NCBI GenBank assembly: GCA_019635285.1
Contig: JAHBZS010000014.1
Span: 36,628-100,627 of the forward strand
Source: Rubrivivax sp.
Lineage (GTDB): Bacteria; Pseudomonadota; Gammaproteobacteria; Burkholderiales; Burkholderiaceae_C
Direction of reading: 5' to 3'
Length of the DNA stretch: 64,000 nucleotides
Position 1 is the first letter of the stretch; every line of letters starts with the position of its first letter. Positions 37,417 through 45,523 of this stretch are shown one piece after another. Position numbers and translations under genes: made by a program. The notes beneath the pieces are model-generated. The model had not been told where the DNA came from and did no database searches. It saw only the letters and a program-made list of their open reading frames with translations.

Positions 37417-39543
37417 ATGATGCGTTGCCCCAAGTGCCGCCAGCCGCTGGCCGAGCAGGACCCGGGGCCGTACCTCTGCTGCGCCGCGGCGCCGGCGCAG
37501 TGGCGCTGCACGCGCTGCGGCCAGCTCAGCGAAGGCTTCGCGTTCCCCTACGGCGCCTGCCCGCGCTGCAGCGGCCGCCTCGAACTGCGCGACGCCGCAC
37601 CCCCCGGCGGCGGTGGCGCGACCGCGACCCTGGAGGCGGTGCGCACCGCGTTCGAGATCGAGCTCGGCGGGCGTGCCTTCTACCAGTGCGCCGCGGTCGA
37701 CTGTGGCGACGCCGAGCTGCGCGCGCTGTTCAGCCGCTTCGCCGCGATGGAAGGCGAGCACATGGAGACGCTGTCGCGGCGCTATCACCTCGACGTGCCC
37801 GCGCCGTCGGCGGCGTTCCGCACCGCCACCGCCGCGGTCCATGCCGGCGCGGCGCCGCCGCAGGATGCCGCCGATCTGTTCGCCCTGGCGATCGCGCTCG
37901 AACAGCGCGCGGCCAGGGTGTTCGGCGAACGCGCTGCGGCGCTGCCGCCCGGCACCGCCGAACGCCGCCTGTACGACGAGCTTGCCGCCGAGGAGCGCGA
38001 GCACGCGCTGCTGCTCGGCCTGGAGTACGCGCGCTGGCGCAGGCGCCTGCCGGCCGGGCCGGCGGTTGCCCGCGAGGCGGGCGTCAACGCCGCCGAGCTG
38101 CTGCTCGCCGGCCATGCCGACGACGCGCCCGCCATCGAATGCGGCGACGAACGCCTCACCTACGGCCAGCTGCGCGACCGCGTCGCGCGGGCCGCCGCGG
38201 TCTGGCATGCACGCGGCCTGCAACCCGGCGACCGCGTCGCGGTCAAGTTGCCCGACGGCATCGACTGGGTGGTGTGCTGGCTCGGCACGATCTGGGCCGG
38301 TGGTGTCGCGGTCGGCGTCAACCCGCAGGTTCCGGCAGCGGAGTGGCAGTACATGCTCGACGAGGCCGGCTTCAACGTCATCGTCGCCGAGAGTGCCGAC
38401 GACACGCCGGCGCCGTGGCATCAGCGTGTCATCACCTTGGCCGAGGGCCGCCATGCCGTCGCCGCCGCCGCGCCGGTACCGCCGATGCCGCTCACCGACG
38501 ACAGCCCGGCGTTCTGGGTGCATTCGTCGGGCACCTCGGGCCGGCCCAAGGCGGTCGTGCACGCGCAGCGCTGCGTGCGCGAGGTCGGCCGCATCTCGGC
38601 CGAGCGCATCGGCATGCGCGCCGGCGATCGGCTGTTCTCCAGTTCGCGGCTGTTCTTCGTCTATCCGCTGGCCAACCTGCTGCTGGCCGGCCTGCGCAAC
38701 GGTGCCACGCTGATCCTCGATCCGGCGTGGCCGACCGCAGCGTCGGTCGCGCAGCGCGTCGCCGCGTCGCGGCCCGACCTGCTGTTCAGCGTGCCGTCGC
38801 TGTACCGCAATCTGCTGCACGAGGGCTTCGCGCCGGGCCTCGCGCAGGCCGGCGTGCGCCTGTGCGTATCGGCCGGCGAGGCGCTGCCGGCGACGCTGCG
38901 CCAGCACTGGCGCGAGGCCAGCGGCTTGCCGATGCTCGACGGCTATGGCGCGTCCGAGGTGCTGGTGCTGGTGCTGACCGCGCGCGACGGCGACGACGGG
39001 CTGTGGCCGTCGCCCGGCGCCGGCATCGAGCCGCTGGACCCGCAGGCCGCTGCGGCCGGCGAGCCGACGCGGCTGCTGGTGCGCAGCCCGATGCTGGCAT
39101 TGGGCTATCTGGACCGTCCGGCCGCGATGGCCGAGAGCTTCCGCGACGGCCGCTTCTGCCCGGCCGACCTGTTCGTGCGCACGGCCGGCGGCGCCTGGCG
39201 CTTCGCCGGGCGCGAGGACGGGCTGGTCAAGATCAAGGGACGCTGGGTCAACCTGCCCGAGCTCGAGGAGCGGCTCGGCGCGCGCTTGGCCGGCCTGCAC
39301 GAGGCCGCCGCGGCATGCGTGCCCGACGCCGACGGCGTCGAATCGGTGGTCTTCTTCTTCGCCGCCGCGGCACATGACGAACCGGCGCTGCGCGCGGCAC
39401 TGGCCGAGCGCATCGGCGCGCTGCCGCATTACCAGCGGCCCGCGCGGCTGGAGCGCGTCGACGCGTTGCCGCGCACGCCCTCCGGCAAGCTGCTGCGCCG
39501 CCGCCTGCGCGAGCGTTCGTTCGATGCGGCGCCTCTGCGATGA
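37417..39543 (+). CDS. Zinc-ribbon / rubrerythrin-like / aryl-CoA ligase fusion, putative 4-hydroxybenzoate-CoA ligase
   Basis: A 708-residue three-part protein in one uninterrupted frame. Residues 1-55 hold Cys4/7, 21/22, 31/34 and 48/51, a zinc-ribbon or rubredoxin-like segment. Residues 73-205 are a ferritin-like four-helix domain with a full di-iron set: Glu80 or 82, Glu112-x2-His115, Glu162 and Glu193-x2-His196. Residues ~220-705 are an adenylating ligase with HSSGTSGRPKAVVHA, DGYGASEVLVL, FAGREDGLVKIKGRWVN and the catalytic Lys in RTPSGKLLRRRL, resembling benzoate-type CoA ligases. Position right after hcrCAB suggests 4-hydroxybenzoate as substrate. I know of no described enzyme with this fusion. 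Confidence 0.85.
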   Translation: MMRCPKCRQPLAEQDPGPYLCCAAAPAQWRCTRCGQLSEGFAFPYGACPRCSGRLELRDAAPPGGGGATATLEAVRTAFEIELGGRAFYQCAAVDCGDAELRALFSRFAAMEGEHMETLSRRYHLDVPAPSAAFRTATAAVHAGAAPPQDAADLFALAIALEQRAARVFGERAAALPPGTAERRLYDELAAEEREHALLLGLEYARWRRRLPAGPAVAREAGVNAAELLLAGHADDAPAIECGDERLTYGQLRDRVARAAAVWHARGLQPGDRVAVKLPDGIDWVVCWLGTIWAGGVAVGVNPQVPAAEWQYMLDEAGFNVIVAESADDTPAPWHQRVITLAEGRHAVAAAAPVPPMPLTDDSPAFWVHSSGTSGRPKAVVHAQRCVREVGRISAERIGMRAGDRLFSSSRLFFVYPLANLLLAGLRNGATLILDPAWPTAASVAQRVAASRPDLLFSVPSLYRNLLHEGFAPGLAQAGVRLCVSAGEALPATLRQHWREASGLPMLDGYGASEVLVLVLTARDGDDGLWPSPGAGIEPLDPQAAAAGEPTRLLVRSPMLALGYLDRPAAMAESFRDGRFCPADLFVRTAGGAWRFAGREDGLVKIKGRWVNLPELEERLGARLAGLHEAAAACVPDADGVESVVFFFAAAAHDEPALRAALAERIGALPHYQRPARLERVDALPRTPSGKLLRRRLRERSFDAAPLR

Positions 39544-39674
39544 GTGCGACGCCGGTCGAGGCCCGCACCGGCAGCGCGCCGGTCAGCGCGATCAACCCCG
39601 TGCTGCGCCCGGGCCCGCTGCGGCGGGCGGTGCCAAGCGCGCAGCCTGAGGCAACGAAAGGACACTGCACATGA
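39540..39674 (+). CDS. Small coupled ORF, 44 residues, unknown
   Basis: An ATG overlapping the ligase stop (ATGA) opens a 44-codon frame that ends by overlapping the ATG of the DUF2249 gene (ATGA again). The product is Pro-, Arg- and Ala-rich with a single Cys near the end and no recognisable fold or signal. Such exact overlap at both ends favours real translation, at least as a coupling device. Chance cannot be excluded in GC-rich DNA. Confidence 0.35.
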   Translation: MSATPVEARTGSAPVSAINPVLRPGPLRRAVPSAQPEATKGHCT

Positions 39675-40009
39675 AGCGCCTGCAACGCGCCGGCGACGCG
39701 CCCGAGCCATCGGGCGGCCCGGCGGCCATGGCCGAGTCCACACCGTCCGAGGCCTGCGCCGGATGCTGGCGCGAGGCCGACGGCACGCATCTGGACGTGC
39801 GTGGCCTGTCGCCGCCGCAGCCGCTGGTGCGCATCCTGCGCGTGCTGCGTACTTTGCCGCGCGATGCGCTGCTCATCGTGCATCACGATCGCGACCCGCT
39901 GATGCTGTACGGCGAGCTGGCGCAGATCGGCTGGGGCGCCGAACGCGTGGCGGGCGAGCCCGGCGAGTTCCGGCTGCGCCTCGCCGCGATCGAGCCCGGC
40001 AAGGGCTGA
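39671..40009 (+). CDS. DUF2249 domain protein
   Basis: A 112-residue protein. The C-terminal ~75 residues match DUF2249: LDVRGLSPPQPLVRILRVLRTLPRDALLIVHHDRDPLMLYGELAQIGW, a TusA-like alpha/beta fold. The N-terminal ~38 residues are a variable tail including CAGC. DUF2249 proteins are often found with hemerythrins, NnrS-like membrane proteins and nitric-oxide or denitrification genes, as in the genes following here. Exact function unknown. An internal ATG at codon 20 (MAEST) could also be the start. Confidence 0.8.
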   Translation: MKRLQRAGDAPEPSGGPAAMAESTPSEACAGCWREADGTHLDVRGLSPPQPLVRILRVLRTLPRDALLIVHHDRDPLMLYGELAQIGWGAERVAGEPGEFRLRLAAIEPGKG

Positions 40010-40016
40010 AGCCACG

Positions 40017-41381
40017 GTGAGCGGCGAGCCCGCCCCGCACGGCGCCAAGCCGGCGCGCCCAAAACTCGGCGGCACCTTCCTCGGCGGCGCGAAGAGCCGG
40101 CTGCTGCCGGCCTCGCTGGTGTTCCGCTTCTTCGGCGCCGCGGTGGTGTTCCACGCGCTCGCCTGGGCCGCGCTGCTCGGCGGCGCGGCGCAGTGGCCGC
40201 TGTGGCGGCGCGGCCTGGGTTGGCCGCTGGCCGCGCTGCATCTGGTCACGCTCGGCACGCTGCTGTGCAGCGCGATCGGCGCGAGCCTGCAGCTGCTGCC
40301 GGTGGCCACGCGCCAGCCGGTGCGCTCACCGCGGCTGGCGGCGTGGCTGTGGTGGCTGTACGTGCCCGGCGTGGCCACGCTCGCGCTCGGCATGGGGCTG
40401 GCGCGGCCGGCCTGGCTGGCCGCCGGTGCGAGCGCGGTGCTGGCGGCGCTGGCGCTGTGGGCGGTGCTGCTGGGCTTCAACCTGCGCGGCGCGCGTGGCA
40501 TGCCGGGCGTCGTGCTGCACGGCTGGGGCGCGCTGGCGGCGCTGGCCTTGCTCGGCGTCAGCGCGGCGGCGCTGGTCGCGCTGTGGCTGGGGCGGCCGTG
40601 GCTCGACGCCGGTGCCGCGCGCGGCCTGCACCTGGTCAGCGGCGCATTCGGCGTGATGGGCCTGCTGGCCTTCGGCCTGGCCTACATCCTGCTGCCGATG
40701 TTCGCGCTGGCCGGCGTGCCCGACGAGCGGCAGCAACTCGCCTCCGGCGCCGCCGCGCTGACCGCGCTAGCCGCGGCGGCGCTGGCCGCGCTGGCGCCGG
40801 TCTACGGCTTCGCGGCGCAGCCGCTGCGCCTCGGCGCGCTGTTCGCCGGCGCCCTGGCCTACGCGCTGCATCTGCGGCTGATGCGCCGCGTGCTCGCCAC
40901 CGGCATGCGCCGTGACCTCGGACGCGGACTGCGCCTGATGCAGCTCGGCTGGGCGGGCCTCGGCGTGGCGCTCGCGCTCGGGCTGGCGCTCGTGCTCGGC
41001 GCGCCGGCCGACGCGCTGGGCCGGCTGTTCGGCATCGCGCTGATCGGCGGCTGGCTGCTCAGCTTCCTGCTCGGCGTGCTGCAGCGCATCCTGCCGTTCC
41101 TGGCGTCGATGCATGCCGCACAGGGCCAACGGCGGTCGCCGACGCCGTCGTCGCTGACCTTGGAGCGCGCGCTGGCGTGGCACTTCCGCGCGCACCTCGC
41201 GGCGCTGGCGCTGCTGGCCGCCGCCGCGCTCACCGACCAGGCGCTGCTCGCCGCGGCGGCCGGTGCGGCCGGGCTGATGGGCGCGCTGGCCTTCGCGGCA
41301 TTCTTCGTGGTGCTGATGCGCCGCCTGGCACAGGCCACCGCCGGCGCCGCCGCGCCCGAACGCAGCCGCGCACAGGCTTGA
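40017..41381 (+). CDS. Polytopic membrane protein, heme-copper oxidase / NnrS-like
   Basis: A 454-residue protein starting at GTG, with about 12 membrane helices. Helix-embedded histidines occur in VVFHALAW, LAALHLVTLGTLLCSAIG, GVVLHGWGAL and ARGLHLVSGAFGVMGLLAFGLAYILLPMF, a pattern reminiscent of NnrS or oxidase subunit I-like proteins that bind heme and copper. It lacks the full set of oxidase ligands that I would want for a catalytic subunit. Coming after a DUF2249 protein and before a hemerythrin, it probably belongs to an oxygen- or NO-response module. Confidence 0.6.
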   Translation: MSGEPAPHGAKPARPKLGGTFLGGAKSRLLPASLVFRFFGAAVVFHALAWAALLGGAAQWPLWRRGLGWPLAALHLVTLGTLLCSAIGASLQLLPVATRQPVRSPRLAAWLWWLYVPGVATLALGMGLARPAWLAAGASAVLAALALWAVLLGFNLRGARGMPGVVLHGWGALAALALLGVSAAALVALWLGRPWLDAGAARGLHLVSGAFGVMGLLAFGLAYILLPMFALAGVPDERQQLASGAAALTALAAAALAALAPVYGFAAQPLRLGALFAGALAYALHLRLMRRVLATGMRRDLGRGLRLMQLGWAGLGVALALGLALVLGAPADALGRLFGIALIGGWLLSFLLGVLQRILPFLASMHAAQGQRRSPTPSSLTLERALAWHFRAHLAALALLAAAALTDQALLAAAAGAAGLMGALAFAAFFVVLMRRLAQATAGAAAPERSRAQA

Positions 41382-41419
41382 TCTGCTGCAAGGAACGGGC
41401 GGGGCGAGGTCGCTATTCT
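41378..41419 (+). promoter_or_regulatory. FNR-like box and -10 of the hemerythrin operon
   Basis: TTGAT-CTGC-TGCAA at 41378-41391 matches 8 of 10 FNR consensus positions; its first base is within the last codons of the preceding gene. TATTCT at 41414-41419 is a 4/6 match to a -10. The box centre lies 29.5 bp before the -10, giving the class II arrangement. The transcript should start near 41426, 56 bases before the hemerythrin ATG. Confidence 0.55.
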
Positions 41420-41420
41420 G

Positions 41421-41432
41421 GTATTCGAATAC
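41421..41432. promoter_or_regulatory. Shared dyad operator, copy A (perfect palindrome)
   Basis: GTATTCGAATAC is a perfect 12-bp palindrome followed by GTGTTTTG. It begins two bases after the -10 and spans the predicted start of transcription, an ideal position for repression. Related copies are at 23008-23019 and 52663-52674. Confidence 0.6.
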
Positions 41433-41481
41433 GTGTTTTGCCGGCGCGCCGCGCGCCAGGCCCCACCACCAGGACATCCGC

Positions 41482-41958
41482 ATGAGCTTCTCGCGCCAGG
41501 TCTCGCAGGCGCTCGACGACGAGCATCGCAGCCACCTCGACCTGCTCGGCCGCGCCGAGCGGGCGTTCGCCCGCGCCGACGACCCCGAGGTGCCGGCGCT
41601 GGCCGCCCGGCTGGTGCGCCAGCTGGAACACGATATCGGCCGCCACTTCGGCTTCGAGGAGGCGCAGTTGTTCCCGCGCATGGCCGACGCCGGCGACGGC
41701 GACCTGGCGGCGCTGCTGGCCGAGGAGCACGCGTCGATCCGCGACGTCGCCGCCGAACTGCTGCCGCTGGCCCGCGCCGCGGCGGCCGGCGCGCTGCCGG
41801 CCGCCGACGCCGCCACGCTGCGGCGGCTGGTGCTGGAGATCGTCGAGCGCCAGGTCGCGCACATCCAGAAGGAGACGATGGCGCTGCTGCCGCTGCTGGA
41901 CGACCTGCTCGACGACGACACCGACCGCGAACTTGCGTTCGACTACGTGGCCGGCTGA
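41482..41958 (+). CDS. Hemerythrin HHE-domain protein
   Basis: A 158-residue four-helix protein. Putative di-iron ligands are His15/His18, His50, His55 with Glu59 in HFGFEEAQLF, His83 in LAEEHASIRD and a later His in VAHIQKETMALLP. Such bacterial hemerythrins bind O2 or NO and may protect or report on oxygen-labile enzymes, which fits the neighbouring benzoyl-CoA reductase. It is the first gene after a promoter carrying both the FNR-like box and the dyad. Confidence 0.9.
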   Translation: MSFSRQVSQALDDEHRSHLDLLGRAERAFARADDPEVPALAARLVRQLEHDIGRHFGFEEAQLFPRMADAGDGDLAALLAEEHASIRDVAAELLPLARAAAAGALPAADAATLRRLVLEIVERQVAHIQKETMALLPLLDDLLDDDTDRELAFDYVAG

Positions 41959-41988
41959 GCAGCTGCCGCATCGCTTGAAGGAGCCGCC

Positions 41989-42996
41989 ATGACGCCGACA
42001 CCCGCCCCCGCCCTGCCCACGATCCGGGCGCTCGCCCCGGCCGACCTGTCCGCCGTGGTGGCGATCGACGCCGCCGGCGAAGGCCGCACGCGCCGCGACT
42101 ACATCGAGCGCCGGCTGCGCGCGGCGCAGCGCGAGCCCGCGCTGCACGCGCAGTTTGCCGCCAGCGACGGTTCGGGCGTCGTCGGCTTCATGCTCGCGCG
42201 CGTGCTGGCCGGCGAGTTCGGCCGGCACCAGCGCACGCTGCGGCTCGAAGCGATGGGCGTGCGCAGCGACCGGCGCGGCCAGGGCACCGGCCGCGCGCTG
42301 TTCGACGCGCTGGCCGCCTGGGGCGCGCGCCACGGCTGCGCGTCGGTCCGCACCACCGCGAGCTGGCAGGACACCGACTTGCTGGCCTGGTTCGACCGGC
42401 TGGGCTTCGAGCTGGCGCCCGAGGTCATCGTGCACAGCCGCGTCGACGGCGCCGCCGAGCGCGACGACGCCGAGCTGCAGATCGAGCCGGCGCGCGAGAT
42501 CGACTACGGCCGGCCCGAGGGCAACGACCACGAACGGCTGGAGCGCGACCGCGCCGACGTGCGCTCGATGACGCCGGCCGACCTGGACGCGATCGTGCGC
42601 ATCGACCGCACCATCACCGGCCGCGACCGGCGCGACTACATGGCGGCGCGGCTGGCCGAGGCGATGGACGACACCAGCGTGCGCGTGTCGCTGACCGCGC
42701 GCTGCGACGGCACCGTGGTCGGCTCGCTGATGGCGCGCGCCGACCTCGGCGACTTCGGCCGCGCCGAGCCGGTGGCGGTGCTCGACACCATCGGCGTCGA
42801 CCCGGACTACGCGCGCCGCGGCGTCGGCGGCGCGCTCGTCTCGCAGCTGTTCGCCAACCTCGGCGCGCTGCGCGTCGAGCGTGTCGAGACGGTGGCCGCG
42901 CTGCGCGACCCGGCGTTGCTGGGCTTCCTGTTCGCGGCCGGCTTCGCGCCGGCGCAACGGCTATCCTTCACGCGGAGCCTGAAGACGGCAGCATGA
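41989..42996 (+). CDS. Tandem double-GNAT acetyltransferase
   Basis: A 335-residue protein made of two GNAT domains (about 10-150 and 190-330) that resemble each other: DYIERRL...VVGFMLARVLAGEFGR versus DYMAARL...VVGSLMARADLGDFGR. Acetyl-CoA loops are RSDRRGQGTGRALFD and DPDYARRGVGGALVS, so both sites look intact. The repeated block also resembles the GNAT at 22458-22973, suggesting duplication within one family. GNATs in R. palustris acetylate aromatic CoA ligases (Pat) or aminobenzoates (BadL); which applies here cannot be read from sequence. Confidence 0.8.
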   Translation: MTPTPAPALPTIRALAPADLSAVVAIDAAGEGRTRRDYIERRLRAAQREPALHAQFAASDGSGVVGFMLARVLAGEFGRHQRTLRLEAMGVRSDRRGQGTGRALFDALAAWGARHGCASVRTTASWQDTDLLAWFDRLGFELAPEVIVHSRVDGAAERDDAELQIEPAREIDYGRPEGNDHERLERDRADVRSMTPADLDAIVRIDRTITGRDRRDYMAARLAEAMDDTSVRVSLTARCDGTVVGSLMARADLGDFGRAEPVAVLDTIGVDPDYARRGVGGALVSQLFANLGALRVERVETVAALRDPALLGFLFAAGFAPAQRLSFTRSLKTAA

Positions 42997-43316
42997 ACCC
43001 GACCCCTATCGACGAAGACCTGGTGCGCGACGCGCTGCGCCAGGTGCTGGACCCCGAGGCCGGCATGAACATCGTCGACCTGGGCCTGGTGTACGGCATC
43101 CAGGTGACGGAGGCCGACGGCGTGCAGTTGCAGATCACGATGACCAGCGCCGCCTGCCCCATGGCCGAGATGATCCTCGACGAGGCGCAGGCCGCGGTCG
43201 AGGCGGTGCTGCCGCCCGCCACGCCGGTGGTGGTCGAGTTGGTGTGGGACCCGCCCTGGACGCCGGAGCGCATGAGCGGCTTCGCGCGCGAGCACTTCGG
43301 CTGGGCGCCGCGGTGA
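42993..43316 (+). CDS. DUF59/MIP18-family metal-sulfur cluster assembly protein
   Basis: A 107-residue DUF59 domain with DLVRDALRQVLDPEAGMNIVDLGLVYGI, the reactive Cys in TSAACPMAEMI, and VELVWDPPWTPERMS. These proteins (SufT, PaaD-like) help mature Fe-S clusters. It is coupled by ATGA to the double-GNAT gene and by GTGA to the next membrane protein. A role in supplying or repairing clusters of the many Fe-S enzymes around it is plausible. Confidence 0.9.
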   Translation: MNPTPIDEDLVRDALRQVLDPEAGMNIVDLGLVYGIQVTEADGVQLQITMTSAACPMAEMILDEAQAAVEAVLPPATPVVVELVWDPPWTPERMSGFAREHFGWAPR

Positions 43317-44410
43317 CCGCGCCGGCGACGCGCGTGCGCCGCGTCGCCTGGCAGCGGCTGCCGCTGCTGCTGCTGGGCTTCGTCGCGCTGTTCGCCGGGC
43401 TGGGTGCGGGTTTGGCGCGGCTCGGCTGGCAACTGCCGGAAGCGGTGGCCGGCGCGGCGGCGCTGCACGGCCCGCTGATGGTGTGCGGCTTCTTCGGCGT
43501 GGTCATCTCGCTGGAGCGGGCGGTGGCCATCGGCCGCGCCTGGGCCTATGGCGCGCCGCTGTTGGCGGGCTTGAGCAGCGCCGCGGCGCTGCACGGCGCG
43601 GCATCGCTGACGCACTGGCTGGCCTTCGGCGCCAGCGCCGTGCTGGTCGTCGCGTCGCTGGACGTGCTGCGCCGCCAGCGCACCGGCTTCAACGCCGTGA
43701 TCGCGCTGGCCGCCGGCTGCTGGCTGGCTGGCTGCGTGCGGTGGGCGCTGGGTGCGCAGGTCTACGCCGTGGTCGGCTGGTGGGTCGCCTTCCTGGTGCT
43801 GACCATCGCCGGCGAGCGGCTGGAGTTGTCGCGCTTCATGCCACCGTCGCGCGCCGCGGCGCGGGTTTTCGCCGGCATCGTGGCGGGTGTGTTGGTGTCG
43901 CTGGCGGCATGGCCCGCCGCCTGGGCGCCACGGCTGTACGGGCTGGCGCTGCTGGCGCTGGCGCTGTGGCTGCTGCGCCAGGACATCGCGCGGCGCACCG
44001 TGCGCCAGAGCGGCCTCACGCGCTTCATCGCCGTGTGCTTGCTCGCCGGCTATTTCTGGCTCGGCGTCGGCGGGGTGCTGATCGCGCTGCACGGACTGGC
44101 ACCGGGCAGCGCGGCCTACGACGCCGCGCTGCACGTGCTGCTGCTCGGCTTCGTGTTCTCGATGGTCTTCGGCCACGCGCCGATCATCTTCCCGGCGGTG
44201 CTGCGCGTGAACCTCGCCTACCACCCGGTCTTCTACGCGCCGCTGGCGCTGCTGCATGCGTCGCTGCTGCTGCGCGTGGCCGGCGACGCCGGCGCGGGGC
44301 ATGACTGGACGCGCTGGGGCGGGCTGCTGTCGGCGCTGGCGCTGCTGGCGTTCATCGCCAACACCGCGACGGCGGTGCTGCGCGGGCGGCACGCCGCCGC
44401 GCGCCGATGA
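43313..44410 (+). CDS. NnrS-like polytopic membrane protein
   Basis: A 365-residue protein starting at GTG with about ten membrane helices. LHGPLMVCGFFGVVISLERAVA near the start and LHVLLLGFVFSMVFGHAPIIFPAVL near the end carry histidines in the arrangement typical of NnrS-type heme/copper membrane proteins, which relieve nitrosative stress in denitrifiers. The cluster partners (hemerythrin, DUF2249, DUF59) support a stress-protection role. It ends 18 bases from the convergent ferredoxin gene. Confidence 0.65.
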   Translation: MTAPATRVRRVAWQRLPLLLLGFVALFAGLGAGLARLGWQLPEAVAGAAALHGPLMVCGFFGVVISLERAVAIGRAWAYGAPLLAGLSSAAALHGAASLTHWLAFGASAVLVVASLDVLRRQRTGFNAVIALAAGCWLAGCVRWALGAQVYAVVGWWVAFLVLTIAGERLELSRFMPPSRAAARVFAGIVAGVLVSLAAWPAAWAPRLYGLALLALALWLLRQDIARRTVRQSGLTRFIAVCLLAGYFWLGVGGVLIALHGLAPGSAAYDAALHVLLLGFVFSMVFGHAPIIFPAVLRVNLAYHPVFYAPLALLHASLLLRVAGDAGAGHDWTRWGGLLSALALLAFIANTATAVLRGRHAAARR

Positions 44411-44427
44411 CGCGGCCGCCGGGGCGC

Positions 44428-44673
44428 TCAGCCGTGCAGCGCCTCGTACTTGGCCTGCAGTTCCTCGGGTGATTCGACGAAGTCCGGGTGCTGCACGATG
44501 CAGTCGGCCGGGCACACCAGCTTGCACTGCGGCTCGTCCTCGGCGCCGACGCATTCGGTGCAGCGCAGCGGGTCGATCACGTAGATCGGGTCGCCGACGG
44601 CGATGGCTTCGTTCGGGCACACCGGCTTGCAGGCGTCGCAGGCGGTGCAGTTGTCGTCGATCAGCAGGGCCAT
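44428..44673 (-). CDS. fdx: 2[4Fe-4S] ferredoxin of benzoyl-CoA reductase
   Basis: An 81-residue ferredoxin with CTACDACKPVCP and CTECVGAEDEPQCKLVCP, two [4Fe-4S] clusters of which the second has the long Cys spacing of the Chromatium/YfhL type, plus a C-terminal helix. In Thauera aromatica such a ferredoxin is encoded in the bcr operon and feeds electrons to benzoyl-CoA reductase. Here it is the last gene of the had-bcr operon, so it likely shuttles electrons from KorAB to BcrABCD and perhaps HcrABC. Confidence 0.92.
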   Translation of the reverse strand: MALLIDDNCTACDACKPVCPNEAIAVGDPIYVIDPLRCTECVGAEDEPQCKLVCPADCIVQHPDFVESPEELQAKYEALHG

Positions 44674-44689
44674 TTATGCACTCCGTGTG

Positions 44690-45523
44690 TCAGGCGGCCA
44701 CGGCCGCGTTCTCCAGTTCCGCGAGCCGCGCGTGGCGGTACGCGCCCCACAGCGCCGCGCCGATGGCGCCGGCGTAGATCGAATCGACGTGCGAGCGCGC
44801 GCTGACGTTGACCTTCTCGTTGACCATTTCCTCCTGGATCGCCGCCAGCAGGCCGGTGTCCAGCGCCAGCCCGCCGGTGAGCAGCGCGACGCCGCTCTTC
44901 ACCCCCGTGACCTTCAGCAGCTTGACGATGCGCGAGGCCATCGACAGGTGGATGCCCTTCAGGATGTCGGGCGTGGCGATGCCGCGGCTGACCATGTTGA
45001 TGACATCGGTCTCGGCCAGCACCGCGCAGATCGAGCTGACCTTCTCCGGATCCTGGCTGCTGCACGACAGCGGGCCGATCTCCTCGACCGCGACGCCCAG
45101 GTAGCGCGCGATGTTCTCCAGGAACTGGCCCGAGCCGCTGGCGCACTGGCTGGTCATCTTGTAGCTCAGCACCTTGCCGCGCTGGTCGACGCTGATGGCG
45201 CGGCCGTTCAGCGCGCCGATGTCGACCACCGCGCGCGCCTCGGGGTCGAGGAACACGCCGCCGCGCGCGTGCGTGGTCATCGAATAGAAGTGGCCGGTGG
45301 CGAACTTGACGTTCTCGCCCTCGCCGGTGGTGGCGGTGTAGTCGACCGCATCTTTCGGCAAGCCCGCGTCCGCGAGCACGCCGTCGTAGCCCTCCTGCGC
45401 CAGCGTCATCGGGTCGCGGCGGCGGATGCGCTCGCAGCGCTTGGCCAGCCACTGCTCGCCGCGGAACAGCACGGTCTTGACGGCGCCGGAGCCGATGTCG
45501 ATGCCGACGGTGGTGATGGTCAT
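44690..45523 (-). CDS. bcrD: BcrD, benzoyl-CoA reductase delta subunit
   Basis: A 277-residue member of the BadF/BadG/BcrA/BcrD ATPase family, close to the 282 residues of Thauera BcrD. The phosphate loop is GIDIGSGAVKTVLF; cysteines in SQCASGSGQFLE and SSICAVLAETD ligate the [4Fe-4S] cluster shared between the A and D subunits. LLTGGLALDTGLL is the adenosine motif. With BcrA it hydrolyses ATP to lower the potential of electrons passed to BcrBC. Its ATG overlaps the end of a 30-codon frame. Confidence 0.95.
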   Translation of the reverse strand: MTITTVGIDIGSGAVKTVLFRGEQWLAKRCERIRRRDPMTLAQEGYDGVLADAGLPKDAVDYTATTGEGENVKFATGHFYSMTTHARGGVFLDPEARAVVDIGALNGRAISVDQRGKVLSYKMTSQCASGSGQFLENIARYLGVAVEEIGPLSCSSQDPEKVSSICAVLAETDVINMVSRGIATPDILKGIHLSMASRIVKLLKVTGVKSGVALLTGGLALDTGLLAAIQEEMVNEKVNVSARSHVDSIYAGAIGAALWGAYRHARLAELENAAVAA

